From assembly GCA_964407525.1 (NCBI GenBank), contig CAYOWC010000280.1, forward strand, positions 1 to 6,592: a stretch of DNA of 6,592 nt, given 5' to 3'. This document shows positions 1 to 5,468 of this stretch, in pieces. This stretch comes from DUZB01 sp964407525. GTDB lineage: Bacteria; Desulfobacterota; DSM-4660; Desulfatiglandales; Desulfatiglandaceae. Each line of letters begins with the position of its first letter. Within the stretch, counting starts at the first letter, position 1. The notes beneath the pieces are model-generated. The model was not told the DNA's origin. It did no database searches and saw only the letters and a program-made list of their open reading frames with translations. The position numbers and the translations under genes are program-made.

Positions 1-83
1 CCGGTTCGCGCGGCGATTTGGTGGGGTCTTACGAAGACATCGGGACCCTTTTTGCCAGTATTTATCTCAGCTGGACGTTCTGA
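1..83 (+). CDS. C-terminal end of an outer-membrane beta-barrel protein (partial)
   Basis: The frame starting at base 3 is open and ends at TGA 81-83, giving 26 residues that finish in ASIYLSWTF. The last residues alternate hydrophobic/aromatic positions (I, L, W, F at -6, -4, -2, 0) and end in phenylalanine. That is the classic beta-signal recognised by the BAM machinery at the C-terminus of Gram-negative outer-membrane barrels. The preceding glycine/aspartate-rich turn with an SYED segment loosely resembles the ends of FadL/OmpP1-type transporters, but 26 residues cannot settle the family. The rest of the gene lies left of the window. The other two forward frames are less protein-like over this stretch. 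No terminator with a T-run follows on the plus strand. Confidence 0.55.
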   Translation, partial: GSRGDLVGSYEDIGTLFASIYLSWTF

Positions 84-114
84 TTGACATCCCCCTGATC
101 CTGACAAGTCAGAC

Positions 115-137
115 AAAAAAAGGTCTCTCGCAGAGAC
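115..137 (-). terminator. Rho-independent terminator-like hairpin, minus strand
   Basis: Read on the minus strand, GTCTCT GCG AGAGAC (bases 137 to 123) forms a 6-bp stem with a 3-nt loop. It is followed by one C and seven T (bases 121 to 115). This is the form of an intrinsic terminator for leftward transcription. The nearest leftward gene is the ferritin-like gene ending at 735, about 600 bp away, so its client is unclear. It could stop read-through into the convergently oriented barrel gene. The right arm overlaps the CGCAGAGA tandem repeat, so the structure may be a by-product of the repeat. Confidence 0.4.
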
Positions 138-144
138 GCAGAGA
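129..144. repeat. Perfect tandem 8-mer, two units
   Basis: The octamer CGCAGAGA occurs twice in direct succession. It is similar in flavour to the CGCAAAGA-type 9-mers at 465-482 and 636-653, and may be a relic of the same repeat family. No inverted partner was found nearby. Confidence 0.5.
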
Positions 145-209
145 AAAAGTCATAATAGTATGAAGTATTCAGGCTTGATAGAATTCAAATACATGGGTTT
201 CTTTGCTTC

Positions 210-223
210 CGAAGAATTCTTCG
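210..223. repeat. 14-bp perfect palindrome
   Basis: CGAAGAATTCTTCG reads the same on both strands. It could be a dimeric regulator site or simply part of the repeat-rich spacer. There is no adjacent start codon to regulate, so no function is assigned. Confidence 0.5.
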
Positions 224-311
224 CGCGACATCAGATGCCTGAATCCTTCGTGCAGATCCGGTCGTGGCAAGATGCCACTCACACAGGAATGGAAACCAGC
301 AATCCAAACCT

Positions 312-332
312 TTGAACTTTGAACCCTGAACC
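312..332 (+). repeat. Three tandem degenerate heptads, TTGAACC family
   Basis: Three consecutive 7-bp units are visible: TTGAACT at 312, TTGAACC at 319 and CTGAACC at 326. The period is exactly seven and each neighbouring pair differs by one or two bases. I see no inverted partner array within the window, unlike the heptad families at 1558-1700 and 4653-4799. It may be a solo half-element or the end of an element whose partner has decayed. Confidence 0.55.
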
Positions 333-464
333 CAGTTTAATATGAGCGCCGCCTCTGACCGAGAAAAATGGTCAGTCTGATCGATCAAGAAACTTAAGCA
401 CGATTATTTACCGCCCGCTTGTTCCGTCGCCGGGGCTTGTCCCGCTAGCGGGGCTTCGCTCAAG

Positions 465-653
465 ACGCAAAGAACGCTAAGATTTTGTTTTTTTACCGAA
501 TCGGAACGGACGATTCGATAAAGCAATCGGCCCTGCGGGCATTTTGGATAACGCCTGTATTAGCCATATAACTTGGAGAATCGCACAGAAAAAATGTGGC
601 TGTTTTTTCGAATCGTCCGTTCCGATTCGAAAAAGGCTTTGCGGCCTTGGCGG
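465..653. repeat. REPIN-like inverted element: 9-mer pairs flanking a 21-bp inverted repeat
   Basis: Outer layer: two tandem 9-mers on the left (ACGCAAAGA, ACGCTAAGA at 465-482), with the same type inverted on the right (636-653; reverse complements CCGCCAAGG and CCGCAAAGC). Inner layer: the 21-bp block 497-517 is repeated as its exact reverse complement at 609-629. Each block is itself a hairpin (CGAATCG, 7-nt loop, CGATTCG). In the right copy the stem extends through A/T runs to 12 perfect base pairs (604-634). The 91-bp core (518-608) has a small GC hairpin (GCCC TGC GGGC, 530-540). Two inverted hairpin blocks around a short spacer is the layout of REP doublets (REPINs), which RAYT transposases mobilise. 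No transposase is present here. No target duplication was found at its edges. Confidence 0.65.
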
Positions 654-734
654 TTCAAAAACATGTAACCAGATGAAGAGCACCAGTTTCACACGAGCAA
701 ATATTCCGCAATCCGCATTCCGAAATGTGAGAGG

Positions 735-1244
735 CTACATAGGTACAAAATCGTTGGCTGCCCAGTAATCGTCTTTCAGGGAATCCAGTTCATACTTGAA
801 GGCATTTACGTGTAATTGTTCCCAATCGGCAAGCTCGTTGAAAAAGGTCTTCGCTTCCGGGGTTTCCGACTTTCCTGCGCATGATCGGTAAAAAACCACC
901 GCATCCATCTCCAGCTTCATTCCTATGGTCAAAACGCTTACTTCGAAATGACTGTCTTTTATGCGTTCTTTAATGGCGTTGCTGAAAATAGGGTTTTCTT
1001 TTTGACCGTTAGCCTTTTTTACCAGGCTTTTTGAAAAATCGTATTCGCCTTTTTCTAATACGGATTTATACTGGTGCCTCAGATATTTGAAATGACCCAG
1101 TTCCTCCTGAGCCATTTCGGAAAGGACCTTTTTTGCCTGGGAATCCTTGACGTTTTCAGATGCGTTTTTGTAAAAATTGTATCCCGTCAACTCAGCTTCC
1201 ATTGCAGTTTTGAGTCCGTTGAGGACCTCTTGGTTTTCACCCAT
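735..1244 (-). CDS. Ferritin-like diiron protein, rubrerythrin family, no rubredoxin domain
   Basis: The 169-residue protein is a four-helix ferritin-like domain of the rubrerythrin type (COG1633-like). All expected diiron ligands can be placed: E18 in AELTGYNFY (helix 1), E48 and H51 in EELGH (helix 2), E112 in LEMDAVVFY (helix 3), and E142 and H145 in WEQLH (helix 4). The helix 1 and helix 3 motifs match each other, as expected for the duplicated half-bundles. The C-terminal rubredoxin domain of classical rubrerythrin, with its CxxC pairs, is absent, so electrons must come from another carrier. Family members are cytoplasmic and linked to peroxide or iron handling in anaerobes; the exact reaction is not shown here. 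The ATG at 1244 is preceded by AGGAG (1252-1256) at a 7-nt spacing. The gene is monocistronic and transcribed opposite to everything around it. Confidence 0.85.
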   Translation of the reverse strand: MGENQEVLNGLKTAMEAELTGYNFYKNASENVKDSQAKKVLSEMAQEELGHFKYLRHQYKSVLEKGEYDFSKSLVKKANGQKENPIFSNAIKERIKDSHFEVSVLTIGMKLEMDAVVFYRSCAGKSETPEAKTFFNELADWEQLHVNAFKYELDSLKDDYWAANDFVPM

Positions 1245-1557
1245 GAAATTTCTCCTTTCATAAACAGTTGTATTTAGCCACCTGGAATTCAGCTTTCCAT
1301 AAAAGCATTATTTACAAATAGTATAGGGACGGAAGCCTATCGAATCAACCGGAAAGTGCCAATTCTCATTTTGAATCCATTTCAATTCCTACGTGATGCT
1401 TGAATAAAACCTACCGTGTGAACGACGAACAAGGCCCAGTCAAACAGGGGTAGGTTTCCATAATGCTTATCTTGCACTTGTTATTCGAATCCGGACAAGT
1501 TATGATGAACTGCTCATCGCGGATTAGCTTGAAGAATCCTTTTTTCCGGAACCGGGG
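1245..1557. other. Non-coding spacer upstream of two divergent genes
   Basis: This stretch separates the leftward ferritin-like gene from the rightward operon and must contain at least the former's promoter. I could not pick a convincing -35/-10 pair. A 9-bp perfect inverted repeat (AAACCTACC at 1407-1415, GGTAGGTTT at 1449-1457, 33-nt loop) and a weaker dyad (ACTTGT/ACAAGT, 1476-1500) are visible. No coding potential is seen. Confidence 0.5.
1407..1457. repeat. 9-bp perfect inverted repeat with 33-nt loop
   Basis: The arms are AAACCTACC (1407-1415) and GGTAGGTTT (1449-1457). They could pair in RNA or mark a regulator site between the divergent genes. There is no poly-T tail on either strand, so it is not a terminator. 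Function unknown. Confidence 0.4.
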
Positions 1558-1700
1558 TGTCAGGTTTCGGGTGTCAGGTTTCAGTGCCTACTTCCTATTT
1601 TTTTGGTTATAATAAGCATAACTATTCGTTATTACGTTTAATAAGCTGAATGTCCCAGGTTTTTTCCTGACACCTGACACCAGACACCTGAAACCTGGAA
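1558..1700. repeat. Inverted arrays of degenerate heptads, T[G/T]TCAGG family
   Basis: The left array has four 7-bp units on the plus strand (1558-1585): TGTCAGG, TTTCGGG, TGTCAGG, TTTCAGT. The right array has five units in the opposite orientation (1666-1700): CCTGACA, CCTGACA, CCAGACA, CCTGAAA, CCTGGAA. The period is exactly seven with no insertions inside either array. The 80-bp core (1586-1665) is AT-rich and contains TATAAT at 1608-1613, preceded by GGT. Single-stranded, the arrays would form a long imperfect stem. The element lies about 130 bp upstream of the DUF169 start, so it could supply or influence that promoter. Unlike the element at 4639-4807, no clear flanking direct repeat was found. 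Confidence 0.7.
1608..1613 (+). promoter_or_regulatory. Possible -10 box inside the repeat core
   Basis: A perfect TATAAT lies in the AT-rich core of the heptad element, on the same strand as the downstream operon. The position for a -35 box 17 bp upstream is not a good match, so this is only a candidate. If active, the operon leader would begin inside the repeat and include the right heptad array as RNA. Confidence 0.2.
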
Positions 1701-1813
1701 TCAGAGCATGGCCTATTAGACAACTGAAAAAATATCACGTTAATCCGATGAGCCTGATCAATTCCCTTGTTTATGAGATTATTGTGAAGGGATGGCGATA
1801 CGGGAAGAAAATT

Positions 1814-1823
1814 GGGGGAGGAG
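1814..1823 (+). promoter_or_regulatory. Strong ribosome binding site fixing the DUF169 start
   Basis: GGGGGAGGAG lies 5 nt before ATG 1829. It favours this start over the in-frame ATG at 1748, which has no comparable site and would add 27 residues that look unlike the rest of the protein. Confidence 0.75.
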
Positions 1824-1828
1824 AATTG

Positions 1829-2617
1829 ATGGATATTTCACAACTGCCTGAACAATCCAACTACATCTATGAAAACCTGCGGATGAAGACCTTTCCCGTG
1901 GGGGTCAGGTTTATGGAGAACAGCGCGGAACTTCCGGAAAAAGCTCGAAGGCCGTCTCTGTTTTTGAAAAAGAAAATCACCATTTGTCAGGCCATGACCA
2001 TGGCTCGGAACTACGGCTGGCAGATGGGCATCACAAGGGAAGACGTCATCTGCGTCCTGGCTGCACTGGCTTTCGGCTTTACCGATGCTGCGGATGCCAG
2101 GAAAGAGATGGCAGAATCTTTCTTTGAATCCGAATACAAGAGCACCATGGAGAAAACTGTCTGTGAAGTGAATGAGATGTCTTTCCTTGATTCAGGTGAG
2201 TACGAGGCCCTTTTTCTGAGTCCATTGCAGAAAATGCCGTTTGTGCCGGATACTATTATTCTTTATGGAAACCCTGCGCAGATATCCCGTATGCTTCAGG
2301 CTGCCACGTTTCACACGGAGGAAAAAATCCAGGGACTTTTCGGTGGAAAGGTGGAATGCCCCGAATATCTTATCCGTCCTTTCAAAACAGGAACCCCCAG
2401 AATTATCGTGCCGGGTCCCGGGGACCGCATCTTCTCCATGACCGGAGATGATGAGATGATTTTCGCCATGCCCTTTTCATTTCTTGAAGGATTTATCGAA
2501 GGGTTAAAGAAATCGGGAAGGAAGGCGGGGGCCCGTTATCCCATAACCCATTACCAGAATTTCCAGCCCGAATTTCCTCCCCATTACAAGAGCTTGGGAA
2601 AAAAATATGGCATATAG
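1829..2617 (+). CDS. DUF169 family protein (function unknown)
   Basis: From ATG 1829 the protein has 262 residues, normal for the DUF169/COG2043 family, which is widespread in anaerobic bacteria and archaea and has no established reaction. Recognisable family features are the N-terminal segment with a V-G-V-R strand (FPVGVRF), the cysteine in the TICQAM segment followed by a glycine-rich helix, and a later cysteine in KTVCEVNEM. Further on comes a GGKVECPEYLIRPF segment, then a PGPGDR loop and an acidic strand before AMPFSFLEGF. The three cysteines could bind a metal or cofactor, but this is inference. There is no signal peptide or membrane segment, so it is cytoplasmic. It opens a run of closely spaced plus-strand genes; exonuclease III starts 23 bp downstream. 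Confidence 0.8.
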   Translation: MDISQLPEQSNYIYENLRMKTFPVGVRFMENSAELPEKARRPSLFLKKKITICQAMTMARNYGWQMGITREDVICVLAALAFGFTDAADARKEMAESFFESEYKSTMEKTVCEVNEMSFLDSGEYEALFLSPLQKMPFVPDTIILYGNPAQISRMLQAATFHTEEKIQGLFGGKVECPEYLIRPFKTGTPRIIVPGPGDRIFSMTGDDEMIFAMPFSFLEGFIEGLKKSGRKAGARYPITHYQNFQPEFPPHYKSLGKKYGI

Positions 2618-2640
2618 ATCGATGCTTCAGGAAAAATTTG

Positions 2641-3414
2641 ATGCTGAAATTTGCGACGTTTAACGCGAACTCTGTCCGCACCCGACTTCCGATACTTCTC
2701 CAGTGGCTTGAGAAGGAAACCCCTGATATTTTGTGCCTTCAGGAGACGAAGGTTCAGGACAAGGATTTCCCTGTTGACCCTCTTGAAAAGGCCGGATACC
2801 ATGTGACTTTTCGCGGCCAGAAATCGTACAATGGGGTAGCTATCCTGAGTAAATCTCCTCTGGAAGACGTTAGACTTGATCTTTTCTCTCAAGGAGATGA
2901 ACAGGCACGGTTTGTCAGTGGCAGGGTCCAGGGGGTTTCTGTCGTCAACGTATATGTTCCTCAGGGTTCTCAGGTGGGTTCTGAAAAATTCCAGTATAAA
3001 CTGGAATGGCTCAAGAATCTTTTGGAATATATTGTCGGTCGCTACAGCCCTGATGATCCCCTCATTGTGGCTGGAGATTTTAATGTGGCCATGGAGGACA
3101 TGGATGTGTATGATCCCGAAACCCACAGAGATGGGGTCGGATTTCATGCAGATGAACAGGCTTTAATGAAAAAAATCTTTCATTGGGGCCTGGTGGATGT
3201 GTTCAGGAAGCATTTTCCGGATGGGAACCATTACACCTTCTGGGATTATAGGATCCCAAATGGGTTGAAGCGAAATCTCGGGTGGCGTATCGATTATATT
3301 CTTGCCACGATTTCGCTTGTGGAGATATCTCGAACGGCCTGGGTGGATACTTCGGCCAGGGCCCTTTCAAAGCCTTCCGATCACACCTTTCTTGTGGCGG
3401 AATTTAATGTGTAG
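2641..3414 (+). CDS. xth: Exonuclease III / AP endonuclease
   Basis: This 257-residue protein is a full-length member of the exonuclease III family (endonuclease/exonuclease/phosphatase fold). The family cleaves DNA 5' to abasic sites and removes 3' blocking groups in base excision repair. All catalytic motifs are intact: FNANSVR with N8, LQETK with E35 (metal), NVYVPQG with Y105, GDFNVA with D146 and N148, WRIDYIL with D218, and the C-terminal SDH with D247 and H248. The start is ATG 2641 with AGGA (2629-2632) 8 nt upstream. A TTG one codon earlier (2638) is also possible and would add one residue. It sits 23 bp after the DUF169 gene and 25 bp before the flavoprotein gene, consistent with co-transcription. 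Confidence 0.93.
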   Translation: MLKFATFNANSVRTRLPILLQWLEKETPDILCLQETKVQDKDFPVDPLEKAGYHVTFRGQKSYNGVAILSKSPLEDVRLDLFSQGDEQARFVSGRVQGVSVVNVYVPQGSQVGSEKFQYKLEWLKNLLEYIVGRYSPDDPLIVAGDFNVAMEDMDVYDPETHRDGVGFHADEQALMKKIFHWGLVDVFRKHFPDGNHYTFWDYRIPNGLKRNLGWRIDYILATISLVEISRTAWVDTSARALSKPSDHTFLVAEFNV

Positions 3415-3427
3415 GTTGGGTTGTTAT

Positions 3428-3433
3428 GGAGGA
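3428..3433 (+). promoter_or_regulatory. Ribosome binding site fixing the flavoprotein start
   Basis: GGAGGA is placed 6 nt before ATG 3440. It rules out the in-frame upstream ATG at 3302, which lies deep inside the exonuclease gene and would add 46 residues that do not resemble a flavoprotein N-terminus. Confidence 0.85.
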
Positions 3434-3439
3434 TTCAAT

Positions 3440-4633
3440 ATGACGGATTATCTGATTGTTGGAAACGGGATTGCAGGAACTACGGCTGCGGAAAATATCC
3501 GAAAACAGGACAAAGAGGGACGCATCACTATCGTAACCGACGAGGATGTGTCGTTTTATTACAGAATTCGGCTGAACGAGTATCTGTCGGGGGACATGGC
3601 GGAAGAAGAATTGGTTGCCAAAGGAGAAGAGTGGTACCAGAAAAATAGTGTTACACTGAAACTCAACACGAGGGTTTCAGGAGGTGTCCCCGGGGAAAAG
3701 GCCCTCATCACGAACGACAATGAAAAGATCCGTTATGACAAGCTTTTGTTGGCTACCGGAAGCCATTCCTTTATTCCGCCTATCCAGGGATCAGATAAGA
3801 ATGGCGTTTTCGCCCTTCGTTCTGTCCAGGACGCACGGGCAATTTCATCTTGGGCAAAAAAAATAGAGGATGTTGTCCTGATTGGGGGTGGCCTGCTGGG
3901 TCTTGAGGCTGGAAATGCCCTGCGGAGGATAGGCAAGAAGGTAACTGTGGTGGAATTCTTTCCCAGACTTCTTCCGAGGCAATTGGATGTGGATGGCGCG
4001 GGAAGGCTTCAGGGAATTATGGAGGGAATGGGTTTTTCTTTCAGACTTGGGGCCAAGACCGAAGCGATCCAGGGCGTTGATGGTGTTGATGGTGTTCAAC
4101 TGGAAGGAGGGGAAACCCTGCCGGCAAAGATGGTCGTTATTTCTGCCGGTGTTCGGCCGAATATGGAATTGGCGCAAAGCCTGGGTCTTGATTACGACAA
4201 GGGAATTCAGGTGAACGAGAGGTTGGTCACCAGTAACCCCTATGTCTATGCGGCTGGGGACGTCGCTGAATTCAAAGGCATGCCTTACGGTATCTGGCCT
4301 GCGGCCATGGAACAGGGGAAAATCGCCGGTGCCAACATGGCTGGGGGCGATATGGTTTATCAAGGAACAACCATGGCAAACACTCTGAAGGTAGTGGGGG
4401 TGGATCTGGCATCTGCAGGCAACATTGATGCGACCAATGTGCTGGAATCGAGAACCGTTATGGATGAAACGGTGTACAGGAAGGTCGTGTTGGAAAAAGA
4501 CCGGATCGTGGGTTGTATTATGCTTGGCAATACCAAAGGATTTAACCAGGTTACGAAAGCTATGGCTGAAAAAATCAATATATCCGGTGTGAAAGACGAA
4601 ATACTTTCAGATAATTTTGAGTTTAAGGGATAG
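3440..4633 (+). CDS. FAD/NAD(P)-dependent oxidoreductase, NADH:rubredoxin reductase / NirB N-domain type
   Basis: The 397-residue protein has the two-dinucleotide-fold layout of this flavoprotein family. The FAD-binding GNGIAG is at residues 8-13 directly after the first strand. ATG (105-107) closes the FAD domain, an NAD-binding GGGLLG lies at 149-154, and the second FAD motif AAGD is at 271-274. E172, at the end of the second strand of the NAD domain (VTVVEFF), is the acidic residue that usually selects NADH over NADPH. There is no redox-active CxxC pair, so it is not a disulfide reductase. The closest functional classes are NADH:rubredoxin reductases and the reductase domain of nitrite reductase NirB; the electron acceptor is not shown. 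A short in-frame 9-bp tandem repeat (about 4076-4099) encodes GVDGVDGVQ in a surface-type turn. The stop codon TAG (4631-4633) lies inside the left copy of the direct repeat bounding the next element. Confidence 0.85.
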   Translation: MTDYLIVGNGIAGTTAAENIRKQDKEGRITIVTDEDVSFYYRIRLNEYLSGDMAEEELVAKGEEWYQKNSVTLKLNTRVSGGVPGEKALITNDNEKIRYDKLLLATGSHSFIPPIQGSDKNGVFALRSVQDARAISSWAKKIEDVVLIGGGLLGLEAGNALRRIGKKVTVVEFFPRLLPRQLDVDGAGRLQGIMEGMGFSFRLGAKTEAIQGVDGVDGVQLEGGETLPAKMVVISAGVRPNMELAQSLGLDYDKGIQVNERLVTSNPYVYAAGDVAEFKGMPYGIWPAAMEQGKIAGANMAGGDMVYQGTTMANTLKVVGVDLASAGNIDATNVLESRTVMDETVYRKVVLEKDRIVGCIMLGNTKGFNQVTKAMAEKINISGVKDEILSDNFEFKG

Positions 4634-4638
4634 TGTTA
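4622..4638 (+). repeat. Left copy of a 17-bp direct repeat (target-duplication-like)
   Basis: TTTAAGGGATAGTGTTA here recurs at 4808-4824 with one mismatch (16/17; 12 contiguous identical bases GGGATAGTGTTA). It spans the last codons and stop of the flavoprotein gene, so this copy is under coding constraint and probably the original target sequence. Confidence 0.7.
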
Positions 4639-4807
4639 CCCAAAAACCGCAATTAGCTTTTAGCTATTAGTCGTTAGCTTAAGAGTCTCAAGTATTTGGG
4701 TGGTTTCTGCCTATATTCGAGACATCACTTTTTGATGCTGTCCTGTTTCACTGTAAATGCTTGAAATTGTATCCCTAATAGCTAACGGCTAACAGCTAAT
4801 TGCATCT
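4639..4807. mobile_element. Inserted non-coding element with inverted heptad arrays, TTAGC[T/C]N family
   Basis: The 169-bp segment lies exactly between two copies of a 17-bp direct repeat. The left array has four 7-bp units (4653-4680): TTAGCTT, TTAGCTA, TTAGTCG, TTAGCTT. The right array has three inverted units (4779-4799): TAGCTAA, CGGCTAA, CAGCTAA. Both arrays are bounded on the outside by GCAA/TTGC. The 98-bp core can form an imperfect hairpin starting with GTCTC (4685) and closing with GAGAC (to 4722), plus a small ATCA/TGAT stem around 4724-4736. It has no open reading frame of note and no transposase, so it would have to be mobilised in trans. Removing it plus one direct-repeat copy leaves only 19 bp between the flanking genes. 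The mobile interpretation is inferred from the footprint; the repeats themselves are directly visible. Confidence 0.55.
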
Positions 4808-4824
4808 TTTAGGGGATAGTGTTA
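4808..4824 (+). repeat. Right copy of the 17-bp direct repeat
   Basis: TTTAGGGGATAGTGTTA matches 4622-4638 except for G in place of A at the fifth base. Being outside coding sequence, it is free to diverge, which fits its being the duplicated copy. It lies 14 bp before the proposed methyltransferase start. Confidence 0.7.
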
Positions 4825-4838
4825 ACTACATTCGTAGA

Positions 4839-5368
4839 ATGAGAGAACATGCCCACATAAACCTTGCTCCTTCACCCTTCCTGGTGGAGAATGTCGATCT
4901 TCTTCCCAGAGGACGTGCCCTTGATGTGGCCATGGGAACGGGGCGGAATGCACTGTTTCTGGCAGGGGCCGGTTTTGAAGCAGAAGGTGTTGATATTTCA
5001 CAGGAAGCGGTGAACCAAACCCTGGAACAGGCGGAGGTGGCCGGTGTTCATGTTCGGGCATTGGTTGCAGATCTTGAGATGGGATATCAGTTGGAAAAAG
5101 ATGCCTACGATTTGATCATCTGCTTCAATTATCTGCATCGTCCCCTTTTCCAAACCATGAAAGATGCTCTGAGAGTCGGGGGTATGATGGTGTATGAGAC
5201 CTTTATTATAGATCAGGCCCGGTTCGGAAGGCCCAGAAATCCGGACCATCTGTTGAAACACAATGAACTTTTGTGTCTTTTTCGGGAATTCCGTTGTCTT
5301 CGCTACCGAGAAGGGATTATTGGAGAGAAAAACGCCATTGCCGGAATAATTGCGGAAAAGACAGAAAC
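4839..5368 (+). CDS. Class I SAM-dependent methyltransferase, TehB-like (3' end lost in gap)
   Basis: The 176 visible residues contain the SAM-binding motif I LDVAMGTGRNALFLA (28-42), the acidic end of the next strand in GVDIS (D52), an ADLE motif with D78, and motif IV-like YDLIICFNYLHRPLF (90-104). A segment YETFIIDQARFGRPRNPDHLL then follows, typical of the small TehB/tellurite-resistance-like methyltransferases. The substrate is unknown; relatives are thought to methylate small molecules or metalloid oxyanions. The family is usually about 190-200 residues, so only the last strand is missing in the gap. ATG 4839 is the first canonical start in frame. It has no good ribosome site: AGGGG (4811-4815) is 23 nt away. 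The in-frame stop upstream is at 4797-4799, so an earlier non-ATG start is possible. Before the repeat insertion it was probably translationally coupled to the flavoprotein gene. Confidence 0.75.
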
Positions 5369-5468
5369 NNNNNNNNNNNNNNNNNNNNNNNNNNNNNNNN
5401 NNNNNNNNNNNNNNNNNNNNNNNNNNNNNNNNNNNNNNNNNNNNNNNNNNNNNNNNNNNNNNNNNNNN
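5369..5468. other. Assembly gap of exactly 100 N
   Basis: A run of exactly 100 N is a common convention for a scaffold gap of unknown length. The methyltransferase enters it without a stop and the radical SAM gene leaves it without a start. The two frames happen to agree across the gap, but this carries no meaning because the true length is unknown. Any open frame drawn through the N run is an artefact. Confidence 0.95.

Larger units (their letters stand above)
84..734. other. 650-bp non-coding region rich in palindromes and short repeats
   Basis: I find no convincing gene here; the short open frames overlap repeats and lack good ribosome sites. It contains, in order: a minus-strand terminator-like hairpin (115-137); a perfect tandem 8-mer CGCAGAGA at 129-144; a 14-bp perfect palindrome CGAAGAATTCTTCG at 210-223; three tandem heptads of TTGAACC type at 312-332; a hairpin CTGACC/GGTCAG at 355-375; the palindrome TGATCGATCA at 378-387; the palindrome CCCGCTAGCGGG at 441-452; and a REPIN-like inverted element at 465-653. 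The density of dyads suggests an accumulation of small repeat insertions rather than a decayed single gene. Confidence 0.6.

Noticed and set aside
185..388. 67-residue minus-strand open frame
   Set aside because: It overlaps the palindrome at 210-223 and the TTGAACC heptads, has no clear ribosome site and shows no domain; more likely spurious.
477..768. Overlapping open frames on both strands (477-692 minus, 544-768 plus)
   Set aside because: Both are read through the REPIN-like inverted element, and the hairpin blocks create the open frames; no protein family recognised.
1501..1740. Target duplication flanking the 1558-1700 heptad element
   Set aside because: Only short matches such as ATTAG and GAATC could be found on both sides, no better than chance.
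2584..3147. 187-residue minus-strand open frame
   Set aside because: It lies antisense to the intact exonuclease III gene and is a shadow of it.
4076..4099. 9-bp tandem repeat inside the flavoprotein gene
   Set aside because: It keeps the frame, encodes a GVD repeat in a turn, and is probably simple slippage rather than related to the intergenic repeats.
3845..4363. 172-residue minus-strand open frame
   Set aside because: It is antisense to the well-supported flavoprotein gene.
465..4807. CRISPR array or CRISPR-like spacing
   Set aside because: The repeats are 7-9 bp, tandem without spacers and arranged as inverted pairs; no 23-47-bp direct repeats with spacers and no cas genes.
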